This document shows positions 1-8,847 of a stretch of DNA of 21,314 bases, in pieces. The position numbers and the translations under genes were made by a program. The notes under the pieces were generated by a model, which saw nothing but the letters and a program-made list of their open reading frames with translations, ran no database searches and was not told the DNA's origin. Numbering within the stretch: the stretch's first letter is position 1; the number at the start of each line of letters is the position of its first letter. Source of the DNA: Candidatus Desantisiibacteriota bacterium (GTDB lineage: Bacteria > UBA9089 > CG2-30-40-21); assembly GCA_016208205.1 (NCBI GenBank), contig JACQYP010000060.1, positions 1 to 21,314 on the forward strand, written 5' to 3'.

Positions 1-1671
1 ATATATTCCCTCCCCTTTGATCTCGTGCGGGAAGCCAACAACAGCTGCCCCAGCCACAGTAGACTGGCTAACTAAAGCACTTTCCACCTCAGCTGTTCCA
101 AGCCGCTGACCGGATACATTAATCACATCATCTACCCTGCCCAGAAGCCAGAAGTCTCCATCCTCATCTATTCTTGCACCATCCCCGGTAAGATATTTGC
201 CCGGGTACCTGGAGAGATATACCTCAACAAAGCGATCATGATCCCCATAAATAGTTCTTGCTAATCCGGGCCATGGTTTATTAATCACCAATTTCCCATT
301 TACATTAACCCCAACATCCTTGCCCTCATCATCAAGTATTGACGGCTTGATTCCAAAGAATGGTTTCGAGGCTGACCCTGGTTTAAGCTCAAATGCCCCT
401 GGTAAGGGTGTGATAAGAATTCCGCCGGTTTCTGTCTGCCACCAGGTATCGACAATAGGACATCTCCCCTCACCTATCACCCGATGATACCAGAGCCATG
501 CCTCAGGGTTGATTGGCTCACCCACTGTGCCCAGAAGCCTTAAACTGGATAAATCCCTTACCTTGACCCATTCTTCACCCTCACGAGCCAATGCCCGAAT
601 AGCTGTTGGTGCGGTATAAAAAATGTTTACCCTGTATTTCTCTATAATCTCCCAGAATCTGTCCGGATGTGGATAGGTTGGCACACCCTCAAACATCAGG
701 GTTGTTGCCCCATTTGCCAATGGTCCATAAACAATGTAGCTGTGCCCGGTAATCCAACCAATATCAGCCGTACACCAGTAAGTATCCTCATCATGATAGT
801 CAAAGATATACTTGAAAGATTCAGCTACAAATACAAGATAGCCAGCGGTTGTATGGAGCAGCCCTTTGGGTTTCCCGGTGCTGCCGCTGGTATAAAGAAT
901 AAATAACGGGTCTTCAGCATCCATTTCTTCCGGCTCACACTTAAGGGATAAATTTTTATCCCTTAACTCATCATCACACCAGACATCCCTTCCAGCCTTC
1001 ATCCCTACAGGGCTATTTGTTCTCTTAAAAACAAGACATGTTTCCACACTCAAACACCCTTCCAATGCCTCATCCACATGCTGCTTCAAAGCAATTACCT
1101 TGCCGGCTCTAAAACCGCCATCTACTGTTACTAATAATTTTGCCTGACAATCATTAATCCTTTCTCTTAAAGATTGAGCACTAAATCCTCCGAAAACAAC
1201 ACTATGAACTGCTCCAATCCGACTGCAGGCAAGCATCCCTATAGCAAGCTCAGGCAGCATGGGCATATAAAAGACGACCCTGTCCCCCTTCTGTATCCCA
1301 TATTTCTTCAACAAATTAGCAAAGAGGCAAACCTGTCTGTGAAGCTGCTGATAGGTATATGTCCTGTTTTCGCCATTCTCGCCTTCCCAGATAATAGCCG
1401 CCTTGTTTTTTCGCCAGGTATTTAAGTGCCTGTCTATGCAATTATAAGAGACATTCAGTGTTCCACCCTTAAACCACGAAAAATCTCCGCTTTCAAAGCC
1501 CCCCTCGTATACTGTATCCCATTTTTTATACCAGAGGAGGTTTTCTGCCATCCTTGACCAGAATCCTGCAGGATCAGTAATAGATTCTTTATACATGGCC
1601 ATATACCCTTCTACATCCTTGATGTATGCCTTGTTACTAAATTCTCCTGATGCCTTAAATTTATTGTTCAT
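1..1671 (-). CDS. acs: Acetyl-CoA synthetase (AMP-forming), 3' end beyond window
   Basis: Activates acetate to acetyl-CoA through acetyl-AMP in the cytoplasm (ANL superfamily). Reading the minus strand from the ATG at 1671 gives 557 codons with no stop before the window edge. Family members are about 650 residues, so roughly the last 90 are missing, including the C-terminal lysine that is normally acetylated. Visible motifs are the AMP-binding loop [11 protein letters not shown] near residue 260, [10 protein letters not shown] in the middle, and [20 protein letters not shown] near the cut end; most relatives have GH where this has GQ. The start is supported by AAGGAG at 1678-1683, 6 nt upstream. 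It lies 180 bp downstream of cbiA on the same strand, and the gap is repeat-rich. Propionyl-CoA synthetase is a less likely alternative. Confidence 0.95.
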   Translation of the reverse strand, partial: MNNKFKASGEFSNKAYIKDVEGYMAMYKESITDPAGFWSRMAENLLWYKKWDTVYEGGFESGDFSWFKGGTLNVSYNCIDRHLNTWRKNKAAIIWEGENGENRTYTYQQLHRQVCLFANLLKKYGIQKGDRVVFYMPMLPELAIGMLACSRIGAVHSVVFGGFSAQSLRERINDCQAKLLVTVDGGFRAGKVIALKQHVDEALEGCLSVETCLVFKRTNSPVGMKAGRDVWCDDELRDKNLSLKCEPEEMDAEDPLFILYTSGSTGKPKGLLHTTAGYLVFVAESFKYIFDYHDEDTYWCTADIGWITGHSYIVYGPLANGATTLMFEGVPTYPHPDRFWEIIEKYRVNIFYTAPTAIRALAREGEEWVKVRDLSSLRLLGTVGEPINPEAWLWYHRVIGEGRCPIVDTWWQTETGGILITPLPGAFELKPGSASKPFFGIKPSILDDEGKDVGVNVNGKLVINKPWPGLARTIYGDHDRFVEVYLSRYPGKYLTGDGARIDEDGDFWLLGRVDDVINVSGQRLGTAEVESALVSQSTVAGAAVVGFPHEIKGEGIY

Positions 1672-1689
1672 ACTAATCTCCTTTCTTAT

Positions 1690-1859
1690 AATTATCAATT
1701 ATCAATTACCAATTATTAATTAATACTCGATGTTCAAGTTTTCCATTATGAATAACTGTAAACTGTAAAATGGATAATGAAAAATTGAAAACTACTGTAT
1801 TTTGCATGGGTTAGCATTCTTCTTGAGTTCTTTCATTTTACATTTCTCATTTTACAGTA
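1690..1859. repeat. AT-rich direct repeats and imperfect inverted repeat
   Basis: The gap between cbiA and acs begins with iterated words (ATTATCAATTATCAATTACC, then AATTATTAATTA) at 1690-1723. Next comes an imperfect inverted repeat: the arm at 1761-1792 (starting AACTGTAAAATGG) pairs with the arm at 1830-1859 (ending CATTTTACAGTA). The right arm overlaps the last codons and the stop of cbiA. It could act as a stem-loop between the two genes or be a small degraded mobile repeat. Confidence 0.6.
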
Positions 1860-3156
1860 GCCATTTTACATAGCCTGCAATTACATTTTTATAGACAATA
1901 CCATCACATTTTCCATTCACACCCTTGCCTCGAATAATATTATAGGCAAAGGTCAAGCCTTGCGGATTACAGATGCGGGAATAATGGAACTCATGTCCCC
2001 TACCCTGGCCATCAAAACCAGACCAGGGTGCATCACCTGTTTGTTCCATGATCACATACCCATGACCCTGCGGTTTAGCAAAAACCTCAACATCACAAGG
2101 AAGTGCGCCAACCATTTCCCTGATTATTCCATTATAGGAAATACCTCCTGACAGATACATCAATCCACCACATTCAGCATACACCGGCATTCCTCTTTTT
2201 ATAGCAGCACGAATATCCTCTAATAATGATTTATTTTGAGCCAGGCCTTCTAAAAACATCTCCGGAAAACCGCCACCAAAATACAGACCGTCTACAGCAG
2301 GTAAATGCTCATCCGTTAAGGTGTTAAACGGTATAATGGAAGCACCGGCTTGACAAAGGGCATTCAGATTTTCAGGATAGTAAAAAGTAAAGGCTTGATC
2401 CCTGGCTACACCCAACCGAATACTTGGCGACAAAGGCGACAAAGAGGTTTTTTCTGCCTTTATCCCCGGCAATACTTGAGCATCACCTGCAATACCTATT
2501 ACCCGTTCCAGATTTACATGTTCCTTTACTATCCTTGCAATATCATCAACAATAGATACCATTTGGTTATCCTCCCTTATCGGGATTAACCCCAGATGTC
2601 TTTGTTTAATCTCAATATCTCCCGTAGCCGGCAATACCCCAATAACCTCCAGCCCACAATAGTGTTCAATAGCTTCCCGTAGTTTTTTCTCATGCCTGCT
2701 TCCTGCCACCATATTCAGGATTACGCCACGAATCATATTGTCCGGCTCAAACTGCCGGTAACCCAAAAGAAGGGGAGCAATGCCACGAGTCATACCTCTC
2801 GCATCAACAATCAAGATTACCGGAGACTTTAACAGCTGTGCCAAATGGCAGGTACTATCCCTCCCATCTATATCCAATCCATCATAAAACCCCTTATTTC
2901 CCTCAACAATACTTAAATCTGCGTTACTTGCTGCTGATTGAAAGGCATTGAATGTCCCATCCTCACCCATCATAAAGATATCCAGATTATGGCAATCCCT
3001 TCCTGCTGCATAACCAATCCACATAGGATCAATATAATCAGGACCCTTCTTAAATGGTTGAACCACAAGCCCCTTTTGTGCTAAAGCAGCACACAACCCT
3101 ATGGTTATTGTGGTTTTCCCGGAACTTCTATGTGTTGCCGAAATAATGACCCTCAT
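1852..3156 (-). CDS. cbiA: Cobyrinate a,c-diamide synthase
   Basis: ATP- and glutamine-dependent amidation of cobyrinate at the a and c side chains, in cobalamin synthesis. The N-terminal dethiobiotin-synthetase-like domain opens with the P-loop motif ATHRSSGKTT (residues 7-16). The C-terminal class I glutamine amidotransferase domain has the nucleophile in YAECGGLMYLS (Cys about 329) and the histidine region GHEFHYS. I prefer the ATG at 3156 over the in-frame ATG at 3183: it has GAGGT at 3161-3165 and puts the P-loop at the usual place, while the upstream ATG lacks a Shine-Dalgarno sequence. The protein stops soon after GYVKWLL, where relatives usually run on a little further, and those last codons lie in an inverted repeat. 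No other cobalamin gene is in view, so hydrogenobyrinate as substrate (CobB type) cannot be excluded. Confidence 0.93.
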   Translation of the reverse strand: MRVIISATHRSSGKTTITIGLCAALAQKGLVVQPFKKGPDYIDPMWIGYAAGRDCHNLDIFMMGEDGTFNAFQSAASNADLSIVEGNKGFYDGLDIDGRDSTCHLAQLLKSPVILIVDARGMTRGIAPLLLGYRQFEPDNMIRGVILNMVAGSRHEKKLREAIEHYCGLEVIGVLPATGDIEIKQRHLGLIPIREDNQMVSIVDDIARIVKEHVNLERVIGIAGDAQVLPGIKAEKTSLSPLSPSIRLGVARDQAFTFYYPENLNALCQAGASIIPFNTLTDEHLPAVDGLYFGGGFPEMFLEGLAQNKSLLEDIRAAIKRGMPVYAECGGLMYLSGGISYNGIIREMVGALPCDVEVFAKPQGHGYVIMEQTGDAPWSGFDGQGRGHEFHYSRICNPQGLTFAYNIIRGKGVNGKCDGIVYKNVIAGYVKWLL

Positions 3157-3297
3157 CCATACCTCGTCTTTATCTGAAACCATAGTAATTAGTTAGATAG
3201 CCGTGCAACTAATTTAATTTCCTATATTGCAATACTATAACATATTTTATCTTAAAATGCAAACAAAAATTCACTATAAAACATCAAGAAAAATTAC

Positions 3298-3325
3298 TTG
3301 ACAATATCTATAAATTTGCTATACT
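3298..3325 (+). promoter_or_regulatory. Sigma-70 promoter for hom
   Basis: TTGACA at 3298-3303 and TATACT at 3320-3325 are separated by 16 nt in the divergent cbiA/hom gap. The hom start follows about 43 nt after the -10 box, with AAGGAG at 3352-3357. This is close to the housekeeping consensus; seen by eye only. Confidence 0.7.
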
Positions 3326-3367
3326 GTAAGTGTAATTACTCAATAATTTATAAGGAGAAGAAAAAGG

Positions 3368-4660
3368 ATGCAGTTAAATATCGGATTAATTGGATTTGGT
3401 ACGATTGGTGCCGGGGTGGTAAAGATACTTCAAAATAGTGCCGGTTTGATTGAAAAAAGAACCGGTGTAAGGTTGTGCCTGAAGCGGATTGCCGACCTTG
3501 ATATTACCACATCAAGAGGGGTTGTTGTTGAGCCTGAATTGCTTACTACCAAGGCAGAAGAAATAATTGGTGCAGATGATATTGATGTTGTCATTGAGCT
3601 TATAGGCGGGTATGAGCCTGCCCGGACAATTGTCCTTTCTGCCATGCGTACAGGCAAGAGCATTGTTACTGCAAACAAGGCACTCCTGTCAAAATATTGG
3701 GAGGAGATATTTCAGACAGCTGCTGAGTCTGGCGTGGCTTTTTATGCTGAGGCATCGGTTGGCGGTGGTATCCCAATCATATCTTCTATAACTCAAGGGT
3801 TAACAGCAAACCAGATTTGCGAAATATATGGAATTATTAATGGAACATGCAATTATATCCTGACTAAGATGTCTGATGAAGGGCTTGAGTTTTCAGAAGC
3901 ATTGAAGCAGGCACAGGAAAATGGATATGCTGAGACAGACCCTGCCTTTGATATAGAGGGCGTAGATACTGCTCATAAGCTCAGTATCCTGAGTTCTATT
4001 TCATTTGGTGGGCATATACCATTAGATAATATCAGCATCGAAGGGATTACCAGGATAACTAAATTAGATATCGATTATGCAAAGGAACTGGGTTTTGTCA
4101 TTAAACTTCTTGGTATTGCTAAGAGGTTGTCTGAAAATGAGATAGAGGCAAGTGTCCATCCGGCTATGATTCCAAAAAATCATTTATTAGCCTCTGTAAA
4201 TGATGTTTTTAATGCAGTCTACTTGATTGGAGATTCGGTTGGGCCAATGATGCTCTATGGCAAGGGTGCCGGGCAGCTTCCCACAGCATCAGCAATTGTA
4301 GGCGATCTGGTTATGCTGGCACATCAAGGAAAAGGGTTGACCGATGCGAGAGATCATCTGGCGATGGAAGAGATGGAGGAAAATATTATTAAGGTTCGCA
4401 AAACAGACAGCATAAGCTCAAGATATTATCTCAGGGTTACAGCAGAGGATCGCCCAGGCGTATTGGCAGGTATTGCCGGAATATTGGGAAAGTATGGTAT
4501 CAGCATTGCCTCATGTATTCAAAAGGAACGGGGACAGTTTGTGCCTATTATCATGCTTACCCATGAGGCAGAAAAAGGAAATTTAAGGGCAGCTATTACG
4601 GAGATTGATGGACTTTCGGAAATAAAGGACAAGACTGTGTGTATTAGTCTTGTGAAATAG
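3368..4660 (+). CDS. hom: Homoserine dehydrogenase with ACT domain
   Basis: NAD(P)-dependent reduction of aspartate semialdehyde to homoserine, the branch point to threonine and methionine. At 430 residues it is the usual length of the monofunctional enzyme. The N-terminus has the dinucleotide-binding motif GLIGFGTIGAG. TANK (Lys104), GGGIPII, NGTCNYILTKM and DPAFDIEGVDTAHK (Lys204) are the family signatures of the cofactor and substrate site. The C-terminal ~80 residues start with YYLRVTAEDRPGVLAGIAGI, a typical ACT regulatory domain, so threonine feedback is likely by analogy. The ATG at 3368 follows AAGGAG at 3352-3357. It is transcribed from the promoter at 3298-3325 and precedes thrC, the next-but-one step of threonine synthesis; no homoserine kinase gene is present in the window. 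Confidence 0.97.
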   Translation: MQLNIGLIGFGTIGAGVVKILQNSAGLIEKRTGVRLCLKRIADLDITTSRGVVVEPELLTTKAEEIIGADDIDVVIELIGGYEPARTIVLSAMRTGKSIVTANKALLSKYWEEIFQTAAESGVAFYAEASVGGGIPIISSITQGLTANQICEIYGIINGTCNYILTKMSDEGLEFSEALKQAQENGYAETDPAFDIEGVDTAHKLSILSSISFGGHIPLDNISIEGITRITKLDIDYAKELGFVIKLLGIAKRLSENEIEASVHPAMIPKNHLLASVNDVFNAVYLIGDSVGPMMLYGKGAGQLPTASAIVGDLVMLAHQGKGLTDARDHLAMEEMEENIIKVRKTDSISSRYYLRVTAEDRPGVLAGIAGILGKYGISIASCIQKERGQFVPIIMLTHEAEKGNLRAAITEIDGLSEIKDKTVCISLVK

Positions 4661-4748
4661 TGCAAGCAGCCTGTTTGTCTGGCAGTCCCCTACAAATAGG
4701 CTAGCAGCAGGATAGGGTGTATTTTATGCCCCATAATACTATTTCACA
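4651..4748. repeat. Nested inverted repeats at hom 3' end
   Basis: A perfect 11-bp pair, TGTGAAATAGT at 4651-4661 (it contains the hom stop codon) and ACTATTTCACA at 4738-4748, encloses a second pair. The inner pair is AGCCTGTTTGT at 4667-4677 with ACAAATAGGCT at 4692-4702, one mismatch. The RNA could fold into a branched hairpin between hom and thrC. There is no U-tract, so a simple terminator is unlikely. Downstream, 4778-4810 carries the word-like stretch CGTATCTGTGTCATCTGCG, of a type that recurs in the repeats of this window. Confidence 0.6.
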
Positions 4749-4833
4749 GGTCGAAATTTTACATCTCTATTTTGTTAATCCGTCGTATCTGTGTCATCTG
4801 CGTGCTATTATATAATCAAGGAGGTTGTTAAAA

Positions 4834-5907
4834 ATGTGTACATCACAACGAAAACCATGGGAGGGTGTAATCAATGAATACAGGGAGTTTTTACCGGTAT
4901 CAGAGAAAACACCGATAATCACTATTAATGAGGGGAATACCCCTTTGATAGATGCCTATAATCTGAGCCGAGTGCTTGGCAATAACTTAAGGATTTACCT
5001 TAAGTATGAGGGCTTAAATCCTACAGGGTCATTTAAGGATAGAGGGATGACCATGGCTATTTCTAAGGCTGTGGAAGAGGGCAGCCGTGCTGTTATCTGT
5101 GCCTCAACCGGCAACACCTCTGCCTCGGCTGCGTGTTATGCTGCCCGGGCAGGGATACAGTGTGCAGTTATCATCCCTGAGGGCGGGATTGCTATGGGTA
5201 AACTTGCTCAAGGCTTGATACATGGGGCAAAGGTTATTGCCCTTAAGGGAAATTTTGATGATGCCTTGGATATTGTTCGACAGGTATCGGATAAATACCC
5301 GATTACCCTTGTCAATTCTGTTAATCCATATCGAATTGAGGGACAAAAAACAGGTGCATTTGAGATATGTGATGTGTTGGACAGGGCACCTGATTTTCAT
5401 GCCATACCGGTTGGTAATGCAGGCAATATTACGGCTTACTGGAAGGGATACAAGGAATATAAACAAGCAGGCAGGATAGATTCCCTGCCAAAGATGATTG
5501 GCTTTCAGGCAGCAGGTTCTGCCCCTATTGTTGACGGCATGGTGATAAAAGACCCCAAAACTATCGCTACAGCCATAAAGATTGGTAATCCAGCCAGCTG
5601 GAAACAGGCAGAAGCTGCCCGTGATGAATCAGGTGGATTGATTGATAAGGTGACAGATGATGAGATTCTTGAGGCTTATAAGCTGCTGGCAGGGCTGGAA
5701 GGCGTGTTCGTTGAACCGGCATCAGCTGCATCCATTGCAGGGGTACTCAAACTAAATAAACAGGGGTACTTTCCTAAAGGTGCAACCATTGTTTGTATCC
5801 TTACAGGTCATGGCTTAAAAGACCCTGATTGTGCCATCAAGTCGGCAAATAAACCCATAGTGGTTGAGCTTGAGACGAGGAAGATAGTGGAGATATTGGG
5901 ATTTTAG
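4834..5907 (+). CDS. thrC: Threonine synthase
   Basis: PLP-dependent conversion of O-phosphohomoserine to threonine, in the cytoplasm. The PLP lysine is Lys68 in [11 protein letters not shown]. The phosphate-binding region [18 protein letters not shown] and the glycine-rich [16 protein letters not shown] are as in the fold type II family. Length is 357 residues from the ATG at 4834, typical of the short bacterial/archaeal form. An upstream TTG at 4825 is in frame, but AGGAGG at 4819-4824 sits 9 nt before the ATG and touches the TTG, so the ATG is chosen. It follows hom by 173 bp, a gap filled by nested inverted repeats. Its stop lies 19 bp before a palindromic element that carries the next gene's ribosome binding region. 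Confidence 0.96.
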   Translation: MCTSQRKPWEGVINEYREFLPVSEKTPIITINEGNTPLIDAYNLSRVLGNNLRIYLKYEGLNPTGSFKDRGMTMAISKAVEEGSRAVICASTGNTSASAACYAARAGIQCAVIIPEGGIAMGKLAQGLIHGAKVIALKGNFDDALDIVRQVSDKYPITLVNSVNPYRIEGQKTGAFEICDVLDRAPDFHAIPVGNAGNITAYWKGYKEYKQAGRIDSLPKMIGFQAAGSAPIVDGMVIKDPKTIATAIKIGNPASWKQAEAARDESGGLIDKVTDDEILEAYKLLAGLEGVFVEPASAASIAGVLKLNKQGYFPKGATIVCILTGHGLKDPDCAIKSANKPIVVELETRKIVEILGF

Positions 5908-5926
5908 GTGTAAAATGGTTCAAATG

Positions 5927-5990
5927 GTAGGGGCAGACCTGCGTGTCTGCCCTAATTATCATTCGGGCGAGCACATAGGCTCGCCCCTAC
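5927..5990. repeat. Double-hairpin palindromic element before the OmpA-like gene
   Basis: Two 8-bp hairpins lie in tandem: GGGCAGAC/GTCTGCCC (5931-5938, 5945-5952) and GGGCGAGC/GCTCGCCC (5965-5972, 5979-5986). The outer ends GTAGGGGC and GCCCCTAC are also inverted, so the whole 64 bp is a composite palindrome. A half-copy with the same frame (GTAGGGGCA...TGCCC) lies inside the DUF4349 gene at 20139-20164. The sequence just after it, GAGGTAACGCA, provides the Shine-Dalgarno of the next gene. Confidence 0.85.
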
Positions 5991-6001
5991 GAGGTAACGC
6001 A

Positions 6002-6988
6002 ATGCGTATATTAATTATCATCACACTAATATCATGGTCATGCCTTAGCCGTGCCGAGGATAAGGTGGGAATGTTTGAGGAGAAGATTGTTGTCAACAAT
6101 ACCCTTCAAGCAGATAAGAGGCCTGTCAATGAAGCAACAGGAACTACAGGCAAGGATGTTGGTGTCTCACAGGAGAATAACGAATCTGAGGAGGTTACCA
6201 TTACCGGTGAGGATAAGCTTAAGCTTACTACCAAAAAACCATTGCTTGAGATCAAGGAAAATATGAATGATGCTGTGCCGTCATATAATACTACAGAGGA
6301 AAGGCTACTTTCTGAATCACCACCTGCCTTTTCCATCTGGAGTCAGGATTATAGTATTGTCATGGATAGCAAACAGGTTGCTTTTCCTTTCTTAAAAAAA
6401 TTAGTAAGAGACACAGTCGCTACCTTTTATCCTCAAACAAAGGGAGAGGTTGTTACCTCATGGGATCTGATAATTACTGATGATAAGGGACGAGCGTTTA
6501 AGAAATTTAAGGGCACCTATGTTTTACCAAACAATCTTCCCTGGGATGGAAGGAGCGATAAGGATAGGATAATTGATGTGGATACCACTTATACCTATAT
6601 TTTTAGTTATATTGATGTAGTGGGCAGCCCACATACTATTGTTGGTAATCCATTTTCTATAGATGCCCTTGCTCATCAGGAAAAAAATGGATTAGTTATT
6701 ACCCTGTCCAGCAGGGTCCTGTTTGACCCATCAGCAGATGATGTCCAGATTAAACCGGATGCAATGCCACTTATTCAAGAGGTAGCAGACGAGATAAAGA
6801 ATTACTTTGGGCTGCCCATAGAGATAGAGGTATATGATGATAACACAACCACAGCTAACGCACAGGCAGAGACAATAAGCAATCTTCTGGCTGAAAAACT
6901 GATTGTCTGGAATGAACAGATCAAGACATCAACACACAGGATAAAAAAACAAAAACCATATGTTAATATTATTGTGGCAAATAGGTAG
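6002..6988 (+). CDS. Exported protein with FlgD-like and OmpA-like domains
   Basis: Predicted envelope protein of 328 residues; function unknown. It starts with a signal peptide (MRILIIITLISWSCLSRA, likely cleaved before Glu19), followed by a low-complexity acidic stretch. A middle domain with WDLIITDDKGRAFKKFKG and LPWDGRSDKDR reads like the FlgD-type immunoglobulin fold. The C-terminal part, beginning VITLSSRVLFDPSADDVQIK and continuing MPLIQEVADEIKNYFG, resembles an OmpA-type peptidoglycan-binding domain, though the usual GHTD-like end is altered (EVYDDNTT). An in-frame ATG at 5915 would add 29 residues encoded by the palindromic element, so I take the ATG at 6002, with GAGG at 5991-5994. 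It follows thrC on the same strand; its own promoter was not found. Confidence 0.75.
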   Translation: MRILIIITLISWSCLSRAEDKVGMFEEKIVVNNTLQADKRPVNEATGTTGKDVGVSQENNESEEVTITGEDKLKLTTKKPLLEIKENMNDAVPSYNTTEERLLSESPPAFSIWSQDYSIVMDSKQVAFPFLKKLVRDTVATFYPQTKGEVVTSWDLIITDDKGRAFKKFKGTYVLPNNLPWDGRSDKDRIIDVDTTYTYIFSYIDVVGSPHTIVGNPFSIDALAHQEKNGLVITLSSRVLFDPSADDVQIKPDAMPLIQEVADEIKNYFGLPIEIEVYDDNTTTANAQAETISNLLAEKLIVWNEQIKTSTHRIKKQKPYVNIIVANR

Positions 6989-6993
6989 CCACT

Positions 6994-7049
6994 CTGGTTC
7001 ACGGTTCGGAGGTTCATGGTTCACGGTTGATGGTTTGACCGTGAACCAG
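6994..7049. repeat. Inverted repeat of GGTTCACGG words
   Basis: A perfect 12-bp pair, CTGGTTCACGGT at 6994-7005 and ACCGTGAACCAG at 7038-7049, encloses further copies of the GGTTCA word. It begins 6 bp after the OmpA-like gene stops. Related GGTTCACGG/CTGAACC words occur at 11918-11940 after rsmD. It is the first of three palindromes in the 401-bp gap before the HEAT-repeat gene. Confidence 0.8.
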
Positions 7050-7148
7050 ACAACCTGTTGCAATGAATTAAAAAATCCATAATGAGAATTGCCGGCACAG
7101 AGCAAACGTATCTAATTATCTCCCTCGGCAGCAAGGGACATGGGTTTG

Positions 7149-7175
7149 TAGGGACAGGGCAATGCCCTGTCCCTA
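7149..7175. repeat. Perfect 13-bp palindrome
   Basis: TAGGGACAGGGCA at 7149-7161 and its exact complement TGCCCTGTCCCTA at 7163-7175 are separated by one base. The same GTAGGGACA opening occurs at 11213-11220. It lies in the gap before the HEAT-repeat gene, with nothing recognisable as a gene between 6989 and 7389. Confidence 0.85.
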
Positions 7176-7273
7176 TTCTATGCTGTTGGAATATGTTCAG
7201 GCAGCCTATTACCTGTTACCTGAATGAATAAATTCAGGGTGCGGTTTTGCCCTGATTATCAGCAAATAGATGG

Positions 7274-7302
7274 TTGACAAATAGGATTAATTCTGGTATA
7301 AT
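7274..7302 (+). promoter_or_regulatory. Consensus extended -10 promoter for the HEAT gene
   Basis: TTGACA at 7274-7279 and TATAAT at 7297-7302 are exact matches to the sigma-70 consensus with the optimal 17-nt spacer, and TGG just before the -10 adds an extended -10 element. Transcription would begin near 7309, directly in front of the palindrome at 7312-7368. Confidence 0.85.
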
Positions 7303-7311
7303 TGCATCAGA

Positions 7312-7368
7312 GCACAGACCACAGACAGATGACAGACTATAGTCTGTCGTCTGTCGTCTGTAGTCTGC
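7312..7368. repeat. Palindrome in the 5' leader of the HEAT gene
   Basis: Arms of about 28 bp made of GACAGAC-type words meet at the perfect core GACAGACTATAGTCTGTC (7331-7348). The element fills the leader between the predicted transcription start near 7309 and the Shine-Dalgarno AAGGAG at 7376-7381, so it would form a strong hairpin just upstream of the ribosome binding site. Confidence 0.8.
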
Positions 7369-7389
7369 ATTACAAAAGGAGAAACAAAA

Positions 7390-8847
7390 ATGAAGACACG
7401 AAAAGCACTAAAATTACTAATTATCGTAGGGTTTGTATTATCCATCAGCAGTTGTGGGCATAAACCAAAGCTGCCGCAGGACAATGTCGAAAAGTTGATA
7501 AGTCAACTGCAGTCTGCGGATGAATATACTCGAATCATGTCCGCTTACTCCTTAGTTGATACAGCTGATAAAAGGGCGGTTAAGCCATTGATTAAGGCAT
7601 TACAGGATGAGTGCTCATCTGTACGAATCAAGTCAGCCTTAACACTGGGGATATTAAAGGATAAAAAGGCTACCTCTGCCCTGATCAAGGCATTAAAACA
7701 TGATAAGGTAGAAGGGGTACGAAGTGGTGCAGCCGAGGCACTTGGGAATATAAAAGCTAAGAGGGCAGTTGGTCCGCTTATGGCTGCCTTGAAGGACAAG
7801 GATGCCAGTGTGCGGGCAAGCGCAGCTGTATCCCTCGGTAAAATAAGCAATATAAGGGCAATCAAATCCATTACACCACTCTTGAATGACGAAAGTAAGC
7901 TCGTTCAGGTTAAGGCAGGCTTTGGGCTGGGAATGCTTGGAATAAAAGAGGGGACGGATTTTCTGGTTAAAGCCCTTAAGGACAAGGATAAAGATATCTG
8001 TATTGAAGCAAGCCTTTCCCTTGGTGAACTGAAAGACCAAAAGGGGCTGAATGCCTTGATATCATTATTGAGTGATGAGGTTGCCATCTGTCAGCATCCA
8101 GATGGAGACAAGGATGAACATACCAGGTGCGATAATAAGACCTTGCGTAAAAAGATTATCAGTGCCATTGGAAAGATAAAGGAACAAAAGGCAATAGATG
8201 CAATAATCCCTGACCTGAATAATCGGGCACAGGATGTCCGCAAGGTAACGGTTGAGGCTCTAAGTAATTTGGGTGGGATACAATCTGCAAAGGCATTGGT
8301 CAACCTGCTAAAGGATAAGAAAGGCGATGTTAGAAATGAGGTAGTCGATGCCTTTACCAACATGGGAACAGTGTCCATACCCTTTTTATTAGAAGGCTTA
8401 AACCAGGAGGATGTGTGCGTTAAGGGGAACTGTGCGATTGTTCTGGGAAAAATGCGGGAAAAAACAGCCCTTAAGCCTATAATCAATCTTCTTGACGATA
8501 AAAACTGGCTGGTACGGGTTCAGGCAGCTCGTGCATTGGGTAGTATTGGTGATAAAAAGGCAATAAATCCATTAATTTTAAGTATGGATGATGAGATAAA
8601 TGAGGTAAGAAGTGTTATGGCTGATACACTTATTACCCTTGGCACACCTAGCGTTGGTCCCTTGATTAAAGCTTTGAAAGATAAAAACGATAACATCAGA
8701 AATGGGGCAACCATTGCCCTGGGTATGTTAGAAAATACATCTGCAGTTGTTCCCTTGATTGCTATTCTTAAGGATAAAAATCCACAAATACGCAAGGGTG
8801 CGGTTATGTCTCTGGGTATCATCCTTAGGTGTATTCAAGGATACTAA
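7390..8847 (+). CDS. HEAT-repeat lipoprotein, N-terminal part (frameshifted gene)
   Basis: Likely exported lipoprotein built of about 14 HEAT repeats in this part. The start is an ATG after AAGGAG (7376-7381). Residues 1-22 form a lipoprotein-type signal peptide ending in ISSC (Cys22). Repeats of about 31 residues follow, of the form PLIKALKDKD..VR..AA.ALG.I.D.KA. One carries an insertion of about 17 residues (QHPDGDKDEHTRCDNKT). The reading frame runs off into ILRCIQGY and stops at 8847, while the next repeats continue in another frame to 9511. Removing 13 nt (ATCATCCTTAGGT, about 8818-8830) restores a continuous HEAT protein reading GAVMSLGVFKDTKA. HEAT arrays of this class (PBS-lyase-like) are protein-binding scaffolds; no catalytic residues are visible. 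Partner unknown. Confidence 0.85.
   Translation: MKTRKALKLLIIVGFVLSISSCGHKPKLPQDNVEKLISQLQSADEYTRIMSAYSLVDTADKRAVKPLIKALQDECSSVRIKSALTLGILKDKKATSALIKALKHDKVEGVRSGAAEALGNIKAKRAVGPLMAALKDKDASVRASAAVSLGKISNIRAIKSITPLLNDESKLVQVKAGFGLGMLGIKEGTDFLVKALKDKDKDICIEASLSLGELKDQKGLNALISLLSDEVAICQHPDGDKDEHTRCDNKTLRKKIISAIGKIKEQKAIDAIIPDLNNRAQDVRKVTVEALSNLGGIQSAKALVNLLKDKKGDVRNEVVDAFTNMGTVSIPFLLEGLNQEDVCVKGNCAIVLGKMREKTALKPIINLLDDKNWLVRVQAARALGSIGDKKAINPLILSMDDEINEVRSVMADTLITLGTPSVGPLIKALKDKNDNIRNGATIALGMLENTSAVVPLIAILKDKNPQIRKGAVMSLGIILRCIQGY

Noticed and set aside
4811..4816. TATAAT as a thrC promoter
   Set aside because: It lies only 3 nt from the Shine-Dalgarno and no -35 box is visible at the right distance.
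5104..5466. Antisense open frame within thrC
   Set aside because: A shadow of the conserved thrC codons; no ribosome site, no family features.
5915..6001. N-terminal extension of the OmpA-like protein
   Set aside because: The extra residues are the translated palindromic element, and a proper signal peptide with ribosome site starts at 6002.
8805..8835. Programmed ribosomal frameshift in the HEAT gene
   Set aside because: No slippery heptamer at the junction, and a 13-nt insertion explains the shift more simply.
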